A stretch of 64,000 bases of DNA from an uncultured SAR86 cluster bacterium (GTDB taxonomy: Bacteria; Pseudomonadota; Gammaproteobacteria; Magnimaribacterales; AG-339-G14), in assembly GCA_902561325.1 (NCBI GenBank), contig CACEOL010000002.1, forward strand, positions 124,001 to 188,000, read 5' to 3'. Positions within the stretch are counted from its first letter, which is position 1, and the number at the start of each line of letters is the position of its first letter. Shown in pieces: positions 50,942 to 61,372 of this stretch. The position numbers were made by a program, and so were the translations under genes. The notes beneath the pieces are model-generated. The model was not told where the DNA came from and did no database searches. It saw only the letters and a program-made list of their open reading frames with translations.

Positions 50942-52357
50942 ATGATTGCTTCAGACGATCTTTATGTTTTCTATGATACGGAAACAACTGGGCTAGATAT
51001 TAATTTCTCTCAAATCATTCAAATTGGATGTGTATTAACGGATAGTAATTTCAACGTACTCGAAGAGCTTAATTTAAGTTCAAAAGTTCTTCCATGGATA
51101 GTTCCTTCCCCAGATGCATTTTTGGTACATAAACAAACCGAATGCCTAGAGTCAGGTCAGTCTCATTTTGAGATGATGAAATCATTAAGAGATAAGTGGT
51201 TGTCATGGGGGAAAGAGAAAAATTTAATATTCATCTCATATAACGGCCATCGATTTGACGAAGAACTTGTTAGAAGGCAGTTTTATTGGAATCTTTTTGA
51301 ACCCTATATAACTAACACAAACGGTAATCGTAGACTTGATCTCATGAGTCTGTTTCAGATAATTGGAAATTTTTACAGTTCAAAAATAAAAGTTCCTCAG
51401 GATGAGGATAAAAATATCAGTTTGAAATTAACTGATTTAGCTGAGGAAAATAATATTTCTGTAGAAAATGCTCACGATGCAATTGTTGATTGCATGCTGA
51501 TGGTTAATTTGATGAAAAAAATTAAAAAGCATGCACCTGAAGCATTAGATGCAGCTGTAAAAGGATCTTCAAAAAATGGAAATATTGAACTGACTAAGTC
51601 CAGTCCTTTCTCTATTTTGGGAGAAATCTATCGGAAGAAAAAATACATCTATCCTGTAATTTCGTGTGGACAAAATCCCAATCAAACAAATCAGGTTGCA
51701 TTGATAGATTTATATTTTGATCCAAAAAAAATGTTTGATATGTCGGATTATGAATTATCAGAACAATTTGGAGCAGGAGGAGGGCTTAAAATAATTTCAA
51801 TAAATAAAAGCATTCCTTTAATGCCTGCAAACAAAATAACAAATATCGAAGAATTTCTTGACTCACCTCTAAAATTGTTAGAATCAAGAGCTCAGCAAGT
51901 TATTGAGAATACAGACTTTCAAAATAGAATTTGCGAACTATTATCTATCAATCAAAGAGAATATCCCCCCAACAAATATTTAGAACAAAAGGTATATGAA
52001 AGATTTCCCTCAAATAGCGACAAGCTTTGGATGGAAAGATTTGAAATATCTACTTGGGCAGAAAAAGCAAAACTCCTAAATGGGTTTGAAGATGAAAGGT
52101 ATAGAGAGCTCTCTCAAAGGCTCATAAATTATTTAAAACCTGAATTTTCCTCAAATAAAGAACAGGATAATTATCATGAATTTTTAAAGGAGCGACTTTT
52201 AACAAATGGTCCTTGGAAAATGACTTTGGAGAAAGCAATTTCAAGAACAAACTCATTGAAAATTGAGGCAGAAGAAAATAAAGAACAAGAGAAATTAGAA
52301 ATTATTAATTCTTTGTTAAACCACTATCAGGAAAAGAAATCTTTTTCTGAGCTTTAG
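50942..52357 (+). CDS. sbcB: Exodeoxyribonuclease I
   Basis: FYDTETTGLDINFSQIIQIGCV, FISYNGHRFDEELVRRQFYWNL, NAHDAIVDCMLM. Confidence 0.93.
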   Translation: MIASDDLYVFYDTETTGLDINFSQIIQIGCVLTDSNFNVLEELNLSSKVLPWIVPSPDAFLVHKQTECLESGQSHFEMMKSLRDKWLSWGKEKNLIFISYNGHRFDEELVRRQFYWNLFEPYITNTNGNRRLDLMSLFQIIGNFYSSKIKVPQDEDKNISLKLTDLAEENNISVENAHDAIVDCMLMVNLMKKIKKHAPEALDAAVKGSSKNGNIELTKSSPFSILGEIYRKKKYIYPVISCGQNPNQTNQVALIDLYFDPKKMFDMSDYELSEQFGAGGGLKIISINKSIPLMPANKITNIEEFLDSPLKLLESRAQQVIENTDFQNRICELLSINQREYPPNKYLEQKVYERFPSNSDKLWMERFEISTWAEKAKLLNGFEDERYRELSQRLINYLKPEFSSNKEQDNYHEFLKERLLTNGPWKMTLEKAISRTNSLKIEAEENKEQEKLEIINSLLNHYQEKKSFSEL

Positions 52358-53138
52358 TAAGCTTTATAAGCATCCCAAATTTTGGATGATCTACATAATG
52401 AAGTTCGCCACTTCGAAATTTTTTTGAGTGCTCAACTTCGTAAAGAACTTTTTGATTTTTTTCTTCATATATATCTAGCTCTTTTTCTTCATTGAAAACA
52501 TTTTTTCCAACTATTAATCTTTCATCTTGTGTAAATAAAGGATCTAACTCAGAAAGATATAGTTTTGCATTAAAGTGTAAAAAACGTTCTTTGTAGAGTT
52601 GAAAAAAACCAAATATCCTAGTCCCCTTAAAAAAATCACTATCGATAAAAATAAGCTCAGCTGCATCTTTACCCTTTATATTTTGAAACCATGATTTTGT
52701 GGAAATAACCCTAAAGTCTCTACTTCTTGCAATTTTAGAAACTTCAGCTGATAGAGAAAATTCTCTTGCAGAATCAATTTCAAATACAGATTTTTTTACT
52801 TCTAAGGTTGGAATAGTTTCAATGTCACTTGGAGCTTCATCTTCAGAAGTAGATAAATCTGAGTCTTCTTCAATTTTTACTGACATAAATAAATGTTGAA
52901 ATTTATATTCAAGATTTAACGGTAATGAATTAATTTCTAATTTGGGATAAGGAAACTCGGCAAGAAAAGTTATATTATCTGGAATATCGAGTTCAGGAGG
53001 GAGAAACTTTTCATTAGTTTCAAAATCAGGAAGATATTTGATTAAAATTAAATCAACCAAATAAAGCTGCTCCTCAGAAATTAAATTTATCGAAAGAAGA
53101 GTTAGCAAAAGAGATACTTTATTTTTCATTCTTATCAA
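52305..53138 (-). CDS. csiV: CsiV-family periplasmic protein
   Basis: Signal peptide, YLVDLILIKY, terminal RSGELHYVDHPKFGMLIKL; immediately downstream of mfd. Confidence 0.75.
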   Translation of the reverse strand: MIRMKNKVSLLLTLLSINLISEEQLYLVDLILIKYLPDFETNEKFLPPELDIPDNITFLAEFPYPKLEINSLPLNLEYKFQHLFMSVKIEEDSDLSTSEDEAPSDIETIPTLEVKKSVFEIDSAREFSLSAEVSKIARSRDFRVISTKSWFQNIKGKDAAELIFIDSDFFKGTRIFGFFQLYKERFLHFNAKLYLSELDPLFTQDERLIVGKNVFNEEKELDIYEEKNQKVLYEVEHSKKFRSGELHYVDHPKFGMLIKLTKAQKKISFPDSGLTKN

Positions 53139-56052
53139 GGAAACTTTCTAACTTTGACATTATAAAGGTTAGACGATTACTTTTAATATCTTTGGCGCTT
53201 ACTTTTATCTCCCTTATTTTTGAGGATGGGGGAATAAGTCTCGAATTATCAGCTAGTTTTAAAGAAAAATTTTTATCCCGATACTTGATGCCTAAAATGT
53301 TTAGCTTTCTAGCAATATTTTTTAGTTTTGATAATTCATAAAGATTAGTAATTTCTGAAGTTATATCACCAAAACGATCAATAAAATCCTTTTTATTTTG
53401 CTCTAGATTTTTATTTTCCTTTATAGATGATATTTCTTTGTAAATACTCAGCCTTAATTCTGCTTGCGGAATAATTTCTTCTGGAATAAATCCATAAATA
53501 CCAATATCAATATCTATATCGGCTTGATCTATAATCTTTTCTCCTTTTAAAATTTTTATAGCACTTTCAATCATTTTTGAAAATAAAGTTAAACCTACTA
53601 CATCTATAGGCCCGCTTTGCTTTTCTCCTAACAACTCACCGGCTCCTCTTATTTCTAAATCTCTCATTGCTAAGCTAAATCCAGATAAAAGTGATTCGTT
53701 CTCTTGCAGAGCTTCAATTCTTTCTGACGCCTTATTTTTTAATTCTTTATTTTCGTTAATGAAAAAATAGGCATAAGCCTCTCTTTTAGATCTTCCTACT
53801 CTTCCTCTTATTTGGTGAAGTTGAGATAATCCATAATTTTCTGATTCCTCCACAATTAAGGTATTTGCGTTCTCTATATCAATCCCACTTTCAATAATCG
53901 TTGTGCAAACAAGCAAATCAATTTCCTTCCTAATAAAACTTTCCATGACTTTACTTAATTCTTTTGGTCTAAGTTGCCCGTGAGCAAAAGCAATTTTTTT
54001 GGTTGGAAATCTATCCGAAATTTCTCTTTTCTTTTCTTCTAACATGCTCACGTTGTTTAAAAGATAAAAAACTTGACCATCTCTATAAAATTCTCTTTGA
54101 ATGGCTTCAAAGACGAGACTTTTTGAATATCTCGAGACAATTGTCTTAACACTTTTACGTCCTATCGGAGGAGTGGTGATTAAAGAAATATCTCTCACTT
54201 TAGACAGAGATAGATTTAAGGTCCTTGGAATAGGGGTCGCAGAAAGGGAAATGACATTGATGCCATTTTTCAAAGACCTTATTTTTTCTTTTTGTCTGAC
54301 GCCAAATTTATGCTCTTCATCGATAATAAGTAGATTTAAATTCATAAAAGAAATCTCCTTATTGAAAAGGGCATGAGTACCAATGATGATTGAGAAGTAA
54401 TTTTCTTTAATTTTTTTATATATTTCTGCTTTTTCTACTTTTGTTTGCTCTCTTGTAAGGAGACAAATCCTGTAAGGAAATTCGCTGAATCTTTCTTTGA
54501 ATACCTCAAAATGCTGTTTAGCTAATACGGTTGTTGGTGCGAGAATACAAACCTGATAATCATTTTGAGCTACTATGAAAGAGGCTCTTAAAGCTACCTC
54601 AGTTTTACCAAATCCTACCTCACCACAAATCAATCTATCCTGTGGTTTGTCAGAAATTAAATCAGCAATTACTTCTCTAATGACTCTTTCTTGGTCAGGA
54701 GTCTCTGTAAATTTGAAAGTGTCGCAAAACTTTTCATATTGACTTAGATTAAGTGATACTTTTTGTGATTCTTCTAAATTTCTTTTGGCTTCAGCTTCTA
54801 AAATTTCTGATGCAATATCAAAGGCTTTTAATCTAGATTTTTGTGATTTTTCACTCCATTTCTTTTTGCTCAAAGAATCTAAAGGGATATCTTTTACGCC
54901 AATGTATGGAGTAATTTGAGATATCGAATTTACCGGGACATAAAGTAACTCATTGTTTTGATACTCTATTAAAAAGCATTCCGTATTATTTAGATTTTTT
55001 AGACCTAAAAATTTTCCTATTCCATGATTTGCATGAACAACAAGCTCATCTTTTTTAAAATTCAATAACGAATCAAAATCTCTTTCTAATTCTTCTGTAC
55101 TAGAAGAGGAATCTTTAAAAGCTAAATCTAAAGATTTATCAAAAGATGTTTTTGGTAAGTTTATTGTTTCAGATTCAGATATTAAATTATTAATTTCATC
55201 TAGCGAATTAAAGATTTCTACAGGCTTAAGGATTGGTCTATTAACATCGCCTAAAAACTCTTCGTATCTATTATTTATTAATTCCCAATAATTTTTAGAT
55301 TCTGATTTAACATCGCCAACGATAAAGATATTAAAACCGTTGAGATAATCCTTTAAAGAAGGTTTTTCATCATAGAAAAGAGAAGAATAAAATTCTATTC
55401 CTGATATAAATTTTCCTTTACTGACGCTTTCAAAAACCTCACCATCGTCTTTAAACCTAGAACGCCAATTTTTTTTAAAAATCTTTATAGAGTTTATATT
55501 TAAAACAAAACCTCGTGATGGTCTCACAATGAATGAATTTATTTTCCTCAAAGTTTTCTGTGTGTCGGTATCAAAAATAGAAATACTTGAAATCAAATCG
55601 TCATCTAAATCTATCCTGACAGGATATTTGTTATTGGATGGAAATATATCTATTACAGAGCCTCTCAAGGCATAGCTGGAGGGTTTGGTTACTAAATCTG
55701 CAGGGTCATATCCATTTTCTACTAAATTTGAGATGAGCTCGTTTCTATCAATTTTTTGATTTTCTTTGAATTCAAGGTATAGAGTATTGATACTGGCTTT
55801 ATCAAAAAAAGGTTGAAAAAGAGCAGGAACTGTAGAGAAAGCTGTGATTGAATCTTTTTTTAGTAAATCTCTAAGAGCTATTAATCTTTTTGATGAAACC
55901 TCAGAATGTGGAGAAAAATTATCATAGGGTAAAACCTCTAAATCAGGAATTAAGATTTTTTCATCATTTGCGGAGTTAGACCAAGTTTTTTTAAGAAGCT
56001 CTGAGTTACTGCAAATTACCAAGTTCTTTTGATAACCAAATGTTATTTCCAT
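53119..56052 (-). CDS. mfd: Transcription-repair coupling factor
   Basis: LVVHANHGIGKFLGL RID, RLICGEVGFGKTEVALRASF, IGTHALF, LIIDEEHKFGVRQKE, IRGRVGRSKREAYAYFF. Confidence 0.95.
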   Translation of the reverse strand: MEITFGYQKNLVICSNSELLKKTWSNSANDEKILIPDLEVLPYDNFSPHSEVSSKRLIALRDLLKKDSITAFSTVPALFQPFFDKASINTLYLEFKENQKIDRNELISNLVENGYDPADLVTKPSSYALRGSVIDIFPSNNKYPVRIDLDDDLISSISIFDTDTQKTLRKINSFIVRPSRGFVLNINSIKIFKKNWRSRFKDDGEVFESVSKGKFISGIEFYSSLFYDEKPSLKDYLNGFNIFIVGDVKSESKNYWELINNRYEEFLGDVNRPILKPVEIFNSLDEINNLISESETINLPKTSFDKSLDLAFKDSSSSTEELERDFDSLLNFKKDELVVHANHGIGKFLGLKNLNNTECFLIEYQNNELLYVPVNSISQITPYIGVKDIPLDSLSKKKWSEKSQKSRLKAFDIASEILEAEAKRNLEESQKVSLNLSQYEKFCDTFKFTETPDQERVIREVIADLISDKPQDRLICGEVGFGKTEVALRASFIVAQNDYQVCILAPTTVLAKQHFEVFKERFSEFPYRICLLTREQTKVEKAEIYKKIKENYFSIIIGTHALFNKEISFMNLNLLIIDEEHKFGVRQKEKIRSLKNGINVISLSATPIPRTLNLSLSKVRDISLITTPPIGRKSVKTIVSRYSKSLVFEAIQREFYRDGQVFYLLNNVSMLEEKKREISDRFPTKKIAFAHGQLRPKELSKVMESFIRKEIDLLVCTTIIESGIDIENANTLIVEESENYGLSQLHQIRGRVGRSKREAYAYFFINENKELKNKASERIEALQENESLLSGFSLAMRDLEIRGAGELLGEKQSGPIDVVGLTLFSKMIESAIKILKGEKIIDQADIDIDIGIYGFIPEEIIPQAELRLSIYKEISSIKENKNLEQNKKDFIDRFGDITSEITNLYELSKLKNIARKLNILGIKYRDKNFSLKLADNSRLIPPSSKIREIKVSAKDIKSNRLTFIMSKLESFLDKNEK

Positions 56053-56133
56053 AATGATTTTTACTACGTATTAACAGATAAATGTTTGTGTATAATACTG
56101 ACTTCTAAGAATAAGACTATAAAGAGGTTTTAA

Positions 56134-57327
56134 ATGAATTTATCTTTCTCAGAAGAAGATCTTAAATTTCAAGATGAAGTGAGATCATTTATTGCGGAAA
56201 ATTATCCTGCTGATATCAAAAATAAAATGGATAATGGGATTCCTGTTTCTAAAGACGATATCCAAACTTGGCAAAGAATCCTTAGCAAAAAAGGTTGGTT
56301 TGCAGTTAATTGGCCTGAAGAATATGGTGGAACTGGTTGGTCTATTACACAAAAACATATTTTTCAAAATGAATTAGCTGACGCTAATACTCCAACTCTT
56401 GTTCCTTTTGGAGTTAGTATGTGTGGTCCAGTGGTTTATACTTTTGGAACTCAAGAACAAAAAGACAGATTTCTTCCAGGGATAATTAATAATGATGTTT
56501 GGTGGTGTCAAGGTTATTCAGAGCCTGGTTCTGGTTCTGATTTAGCATCGCTCAAGACTAAAGCAGTAAAGGATGGCGATCACTACATTGTTAACGGAAC
56601 GAAAACTTGGACAACCATGGCGCAACATGCAGATTGGATTTTTTGTTTGGTTAGAACGGAAACAACCGATATTAAACAGCAGGGAATAAGTTTTCTATTG
56701 ATTGACATGAAAACTCCAGGAGTTGAGGTGAAGCCTATCATTACTATTGATGGATCCCATGAAGTAAACATGGTCTACCTAGACAACGTCAAAGTTCCTG
56801 TCGAAAACCTAATTGGAGAAGAAGGTGCTGGTTGGAATATTGCAAAATTCCTTTTAGCTCATGAAAGAACTGGTATTGGCGGTATTCCTGCTCTTAAAAG
56901 AGAGATTCGAAGACTTAGAGAAATTACTTCAGAACTTCCTTTAGGCGAGGGTTTCTTGAAGGATGACGAGTTATTTATGGATAAACTTAATAAACTTGAG
57001 ATTGATTTGTTGGCTGCGGAATATAGCGAATTAAGAACTTTGGCAGCAATGTCAAAAGGTGGGCATCCTGGTCCAGAATCATCCATTCTTAAAATTAAAG
57101 GTACTGATTTACAGCAAGGTCTTTCTGACTTGTTTGTTGAAGCCCTTGGATATTATGCTCATCCTTTTATGTCGGAAGATGATTTAATTTCTAATGAAGG
57201 AAGAATTGGTCCAGATTTTGCAGCCAATGTCATGCCCCATTACTTAAACTATAGAAAAGTTTCTATTTACGGTGGAAGTAATGAAATCCAAAGAAATGTA
57301 ATTGCTAAAGCTGTTCTAGGTATTTAA
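56134..57327 (+). CDS. Acyl-CoA dehydrogenase
   Basis: WCQGYSEPGSGSDLASLKTKA, YGGSNEIQRNVIAKAVLG. Confidence 0.94.
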   Translation: MNLSFSEEDLKFQDEVRSFIAENYPADIKNKMDNGIPVSKDDIQTWQRILSKKGWFAVNWPEEYGGTGWSITQKHIFQNELADANTPTLVPFGVSMCGPVVYTFGTQEQKDRFLPGIINNDVWWCQGYSEPGSGSDLASLKTKAVKDGDHYIVNGTKTWTTMAQHADWIFCLVRTETTDIKQQGISFLLIDMKTPGVEVKPIITIDGSHEVNMVYLDNVKVPVENLIGEEGAGWNIAKFLLAHERTGIGGIPALKREIRRLREITSELPLGEGFLKDDELFMDKLNKLEIDLLAAEYSELRTLAAMSKGGHPGPESSILKIKGTDLQQGLSDLFVEALGYYAHPFMSEDDLISNEGRIGPDFAANVMPHYLNYRKVSIYGGSNEIQRNVIAKAVLGI

Positions 57328-58455
57328 ATGGATTTCTCATTATCTGAAGAACAATTATTGCTCAAAGATAGTATCACTACCTTTGTAGACAAAGATTATC
57401 TTTTCGATGTAAGACAAAAAAATATCAAGACTGAGTTGGGTTTTAGCTCAGATTTTTGGAAGACGTTTGCTGATTTAGGATGGTTAGGAATGCCTTTTTC
57501 AGAAGCAGATGGTGGCTATAATGGTGGACCAATTGACCTTATGGTTATCATGGAATCACTTGGAAGAGGGCTTGTCGTTGAGCCATATATCCCAAACGTT
57601 GTTCTAGCAGGTGGCTTAGTTAGCAGATTAGGTTCAGAAGAACAAAAAAAAGAACTTTTACCAAAAATAATTTCTGGTGAAATTCAAATGTCTGTTGCAT
57701 TTTCTGAACCTCAAAGTAGGTTCGATTTAAATGACGTTATTACATCTGCCAAAAAAGAAGGTGATAGTTACATTCTTGATGGTTACAAGTCAGTAGTCAT
57801 GAATGGTCCTTCTTCAAATAATACTATAGTTGTTGCAAGAACATCTGGAAATCAGCTTGATAAAGAAGGCCTATCTTTATTTATTGTTGATCCTTCTTTA
57901 AAAGGGGTGTCTTTAAGAAACTATTCAAATGTAGACGGGTCTAAAGCTTCAGAGATAACGCTTGAAAACGTATCTACGCCAGCATCTTCTCTATTGGGAA
58001 ATGAAGGCGATGCTTTTTCTGCGTTAGAAGAAGTCATTGACTTAGCAACATTAGCTATATCAGCTGAAGCAGTTGGTATTATGGAAAAAATGAATGAAAT
58101 TACCTTAGAATATACTAAGACAAGAGAACAATTTGGTGAGACTCTTAGTTCATTTCAAGCACTGCAACACAGGATGGTAGATACTTTCATGGCATATGAA
58201 CAAACTAAATCCTTGCTTTTAATGTGTGCCGCAAAACTTACTGATAAGTCAGACGATGCTAAAAAAGCTGTTTCAGCTTTAAAATATCAAGTTGGTATCG
58301 CTGCTAAGCATGTTGGTGAAGAATCTGTCCAGCTGCATGGTGGAATGGGTGTAACTGACGAGACAAATATTGGTCACTACTTTAAGCGTTTAACAACAAT
58401 TAGAGCAATTTTTGGAAATACTGATTATCACCTGAAAAGATATTCTGCTTTGTAA
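57328..58455 (+). CDS. Acyl-CoA dehydrogenase (second subunit-like)
   Basis: MDFSLSEEQLLLKDSI, LEYTKTREQFGETLSSFQALQHRMVD, ESVQLHGGMGVTDE. Confidence 0.93.
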   Translation: MDFSLSEEQLLLKDSITTFVDKDYLFDVRQKNIKTELGFSSDFWKTFADLGWLGMPFSEADGGYNGGPIDLMVIMESLGRGLVVEPYIPNVVLAGGLVSRLGSEEQKKELLPKIISGEIQMSVAFSEPQSRFDLNDVITSAKKEGDSYILDGYKSVVMNGPSSNNTIVVARTSGNQLDKEGLSLFIVDPSLKGVSLRNYSNVDGSKASEITLENVSTPASSLLGNEGDAFSALEEVIDLATLAISAEAVGIMEKMNEITLEYTKTREQFGETLSSFQALQHRMVDTFMAYEQTKSLLLMCAAKLTDKSDDAKKAVSALKYQVGIAAKHVGEESVQLHGGMGVTDETNIGHYFKRLTTIRAIFGNTDYHLKRYSAL

Positions 58456-58458
58456 TAA

Positions 58459-59946
58459 ATGACAGCAATAAAATCTGACTCTAACCCTGATAAGAGGGAT
58501 AGAGCAAAACCGGATAATTATCTAGAAAACTGGATAGAAAGACAGTCGCTTGTTGAATCAATGATTCCCATCATTGGTAAATTTCACAGAGATAAAAATG
58601 TTCGAATTTTATTGTATGGAAATCCTTTAATTTCTCTTTCGGTAATAGAAATAATGCAAGCTCATAGAGCTGTAAGAGAAGTCGAGGAAAATGAACTAAG
58701 TGAATACGAAACATCAATGATTTTAGCTAGTTTAGACAAACTTGATCTAGGCCCTGCGCAAATAGACATAGGTATATTAGCTGCAGCTTTTATGTTCGAT
58801 GATCATGGACAAAATATAGATGAATTTGTAAATGATCAGGTTAAGAAAGCCATAGGAAATCACACTCCAGTACTTAAAAAACCTCAAGATGTAGTCCTAT
58901 TTGGTTTTGGGAGGATAGGAAGATTAATTACAAGATTAATTCTCGAGGATACGGGCGCAGGTGAAACTTTTTCTCTAAAAGCAGTAGTTGTAAGACAATC
59001 TAAATCAGAAGATCTTTTTAAAAGAGCTGAATTAATGAGAAGAGATTCTGTTCATGGTCCTTTTAAAGGAACAATCAGAGTAGACGAAGAATCCAATACT
59101 CTTGTAATGAATGGTAATCCTGTAAAATTTATCTACGCAAACAATCCTGATGAAGTGGATTACTCCAAGCATAATATTGATAAAGCAATTTTAATAGACA
59201 ATACTGGAGTCTATCGCGATAAAAAAGGGCTCTCAAAACATCTTAAATCTAAAGGGGTTTCAAAAGTATTGCTTACTGCTCCAACCAAAGGAGAATTAAA
59301 AAATATAGTTTATGGTGTAAACCATAAAGATATTACAGATAAAGATAAAATCTTAGGGGCTGCTTCTTGTACTACCAATGCAATTGTTCCTTTATTAAAG
59401 GCGATATCCGAAGAGTATGGTATTGATAATGGTCATGTTGAAACTGTTCATTCATATACTAATGATCAGAATCTAATTGATAATTATCATGATAAAGCAA
59501 GACGTGGGAGAAGTGCTGCACTAAATATGGTTTTAACTGAAACTGGAGCAGCAAAAGCCGTATCTCAAGTCCTCCCTGAATTAGAAGGAAAATTATCAGC
59601 AAATGCTATAAGGGTTCCAACTCCAAATGTTTCTATGGCAATTTTAAACCTTTACCTTGAGAAAGAATCAACCCTTGAAAAGCTTAATGATTTTTTAAGA
59701 AAAATGGCTTTTCACAGTATTTATAAAGACCAAATAGATTATACAAATTCTCCAGAAATTGTATCATCCGATATTATTGGAAGTAGGTTTGGATGTGTTG
59801 TAGATTCTCAAGCAACAATATGTAATGGAAAGAATGTGGTCATTTATGCCTGGTACGACAATGAGCTTGGTTACTGCGTTCAATTACTTCGAGTCTTAAA
59901 GAAAATGGCTGGTATTAAATACCTACGATTACCTCTATTTTTGTAA
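58459..59946 (+). CDS. gap: Long-form glyceraldehyde-3-phosphate dehydrogenase
   Basis: GFGRIGRLITRLI, GAASCTTNAIVPLLKAI, WYDNELGYCVQLLRV, N-terminal ~150 aa extension. Confidence 0.92.
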   Translation: MTAIKSDSNPDKRDRAKPDNYLENWIERQSLVESMIPIIGKFHRDKNVRILLYGNPLISLSVIEIMQAHRAVREVEENELSEYETSMILASLDKLDLGPAQIDIGILAAAFMFDDHGQNIDEFVNDQVKKAIGNHTPVLKKPQDVVLFGFGRIGRLITRLILEDTGAGETFSLKAVVVRQSKSEDLFKRAELMRRDSVHGPFKGTIRVDEESNTLVMNGNPVKFIYANNPDEVDYSKHNIDKAILIDNTGVYRDKKGLSKHLKSKGVSKVLLTAPTKGELKNIVYGVNHKDITDKDKILGAASCTTNAIVPLLKAISEEYGIDNGHVETVHSYTNDQNLIDNYHDKARRGRSAALNMVLTETGAAKAVSQVLPELEGKLSANAIRVPTPNVSMAILNLYLEKESTLEKLNDFLRKMAFHSIYKDQIDYTNSPEIVSSDIIGSRFGCVVDSQATICNGKNVVIYAWYDNELGYCVQLLRVLKKMAGIKYLRLPLFL

Positions 59947-59947
59947 C

Positions 59948-61294
59948 ATGCCTATAAAAATTTCAAAGGGATTGAATCTATCTCTTGAGGGAGAAATCAA
60001 CCATCAAGTTTTGCCAGAGGTTACAAATTTAACTTCAAGAGTCGCTGTCCTTGGAAAAGATTTTCACGGTATTCGACCGACAATGTTTGTCTCTGAAGGA
60101 CAACAAGTAACTCAAGGAGAAAAACTCTTTGAGGATAAAAAAAATCCCGGGTATTTTCACTTGTCTCCCGTGAATGGAACGATTTCAGAAATCAATAGAG
60201 GTGATAGAAGGTCTTTTCTTTCAATGGTCATAGAAAAGAGTAATGACGATGCTACTTTTGAAATTGATACAACATTTGATACAACCGATGACCAAGTTTT
60301 AAATTTTCTTAATAAATTTGGATTACTTAGTCTTTTTAGAACCAGACCTTTTTCTAAAGTTCCTTTGGTGGGTTCCCTGCCGAATAAAATCTTTATTTCT
60401 CTGATAGATTCGAATCCTTTATCATTTGATCCAGCTTTGGTCATTGAAAAAAACCTTGAAGCATTCAATAAAGGTTTGGAAGTTATTTCTCATCTTCCTA
60501 AAGAGAATATTAATGTTGGAATTTCTGAAAACAACACTTTAGATTTATTTAGATCTGAAAAAATAAGTTACCATATTTTTTCAGGACCACATCCTATAGG
60601 GCTTGTAGGTACACAAATTCATAAAATTTCTCCTGCATCATTAACTAATCAAATTTGGACTATTGGATATCAAGAATTAATTAAAATTGGAAAAACTGTT
60701 CTCACTGGCTTTCAATCAAACGAAAAATATTTATCTATTTCAGGTTCTCAAGTATTTAATCCAGAAATTGTTTTAACAAATTTTGGTGCATGCGTTGAAG
60801 AACTTACAGCAGGGAAGTTAGTTGAGGAGGATAATCGATTGATTTCTGGTTCTGTATTGTGCGGTCATATTTGTGAAGGGCCACTTGCTTATCTATCTAG
60901 TTTCTCTAATCAACTCACTGTCATAAGAGAAGTTAATCAAGATGATCGTGAATTTTTGAATTGGTTAAGACCTGAAATAAAGAAACATTCATCATTGAGA
61001 ATGTTTTTTGCATCGGCAATAAAAAATTATAAATATAACCTTACCTCTGCATTAAACGGCGGTTTTAGAGCAATTGTTCCGGTAGGTATCTATGAAGATA
61101 TTTTTCCGATGAATTTAATGATAACTCAACTTCTTAAAGCAATAGTAACTGAAGATACAGAATTGGCTCAAAGTCTTGGCGTTTTGGAATTGGATGAGGA
61201 AGATTTAGCTCTTTGTACTTACAGTTGTCCAAGCAAATATGATTACGGCTTAATCCTTAGAAATATTTTAGATAAAATAGAGAAGGATGGATAA
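59948..61294 (+). CDS. nqrA: Na+-translocating NADH:quinone reductase subunit A
   Basis: MPIKISKGLNLSLEGEINHQV, VSEGQQVTQGEKLFEDKKNPG. Confidence 0.95.
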   Translation: MPIKISKGLNLSLEGEINHQVLPEVTNLTSRVAVLGKDFHGIRPTMFVSEGQQVTQGEKLFEDKKNPGYFHLSPVNGTISEINRGDRRSFLSMVIEKSNDDATFEIDTTFDTTDDQVLNFLNKFGLLSLFRTRPFSKVPLVGSLPNKIFISLIDSNPLSFDPALVIEKNLEAFNKGLEVISHLPKENINVGISENNTLDLFRSEKISYHIFSGPHPIGLVGTQIHKISPASLTNQIWTIGYQELIKIGKTVLTGFQSNEKYLSISGSQVFNPEIVLTNFGACVEELTAGKLVEEDNRLISGSVLCGHICEGPLAYLSSFSNQLTVIREVNQDDREFLNWLRPEIKKHSSLRMFFASAIKNYKYNLTSALNGGFRAIVPVGIYEDIFPMNLMITQLLKAIVTEDTELAQSLGVLELDEEDLALCTYSCPSKYDYGLILRNILDKIEKDG

Positions 61295-61372
61295 AGGCAT
61301 AATATAGAAGAATATCTTCTAAAAACTAAATTGGTACTCTTAAATCATTAAAATTGCTTCTAAATCTAAGAG

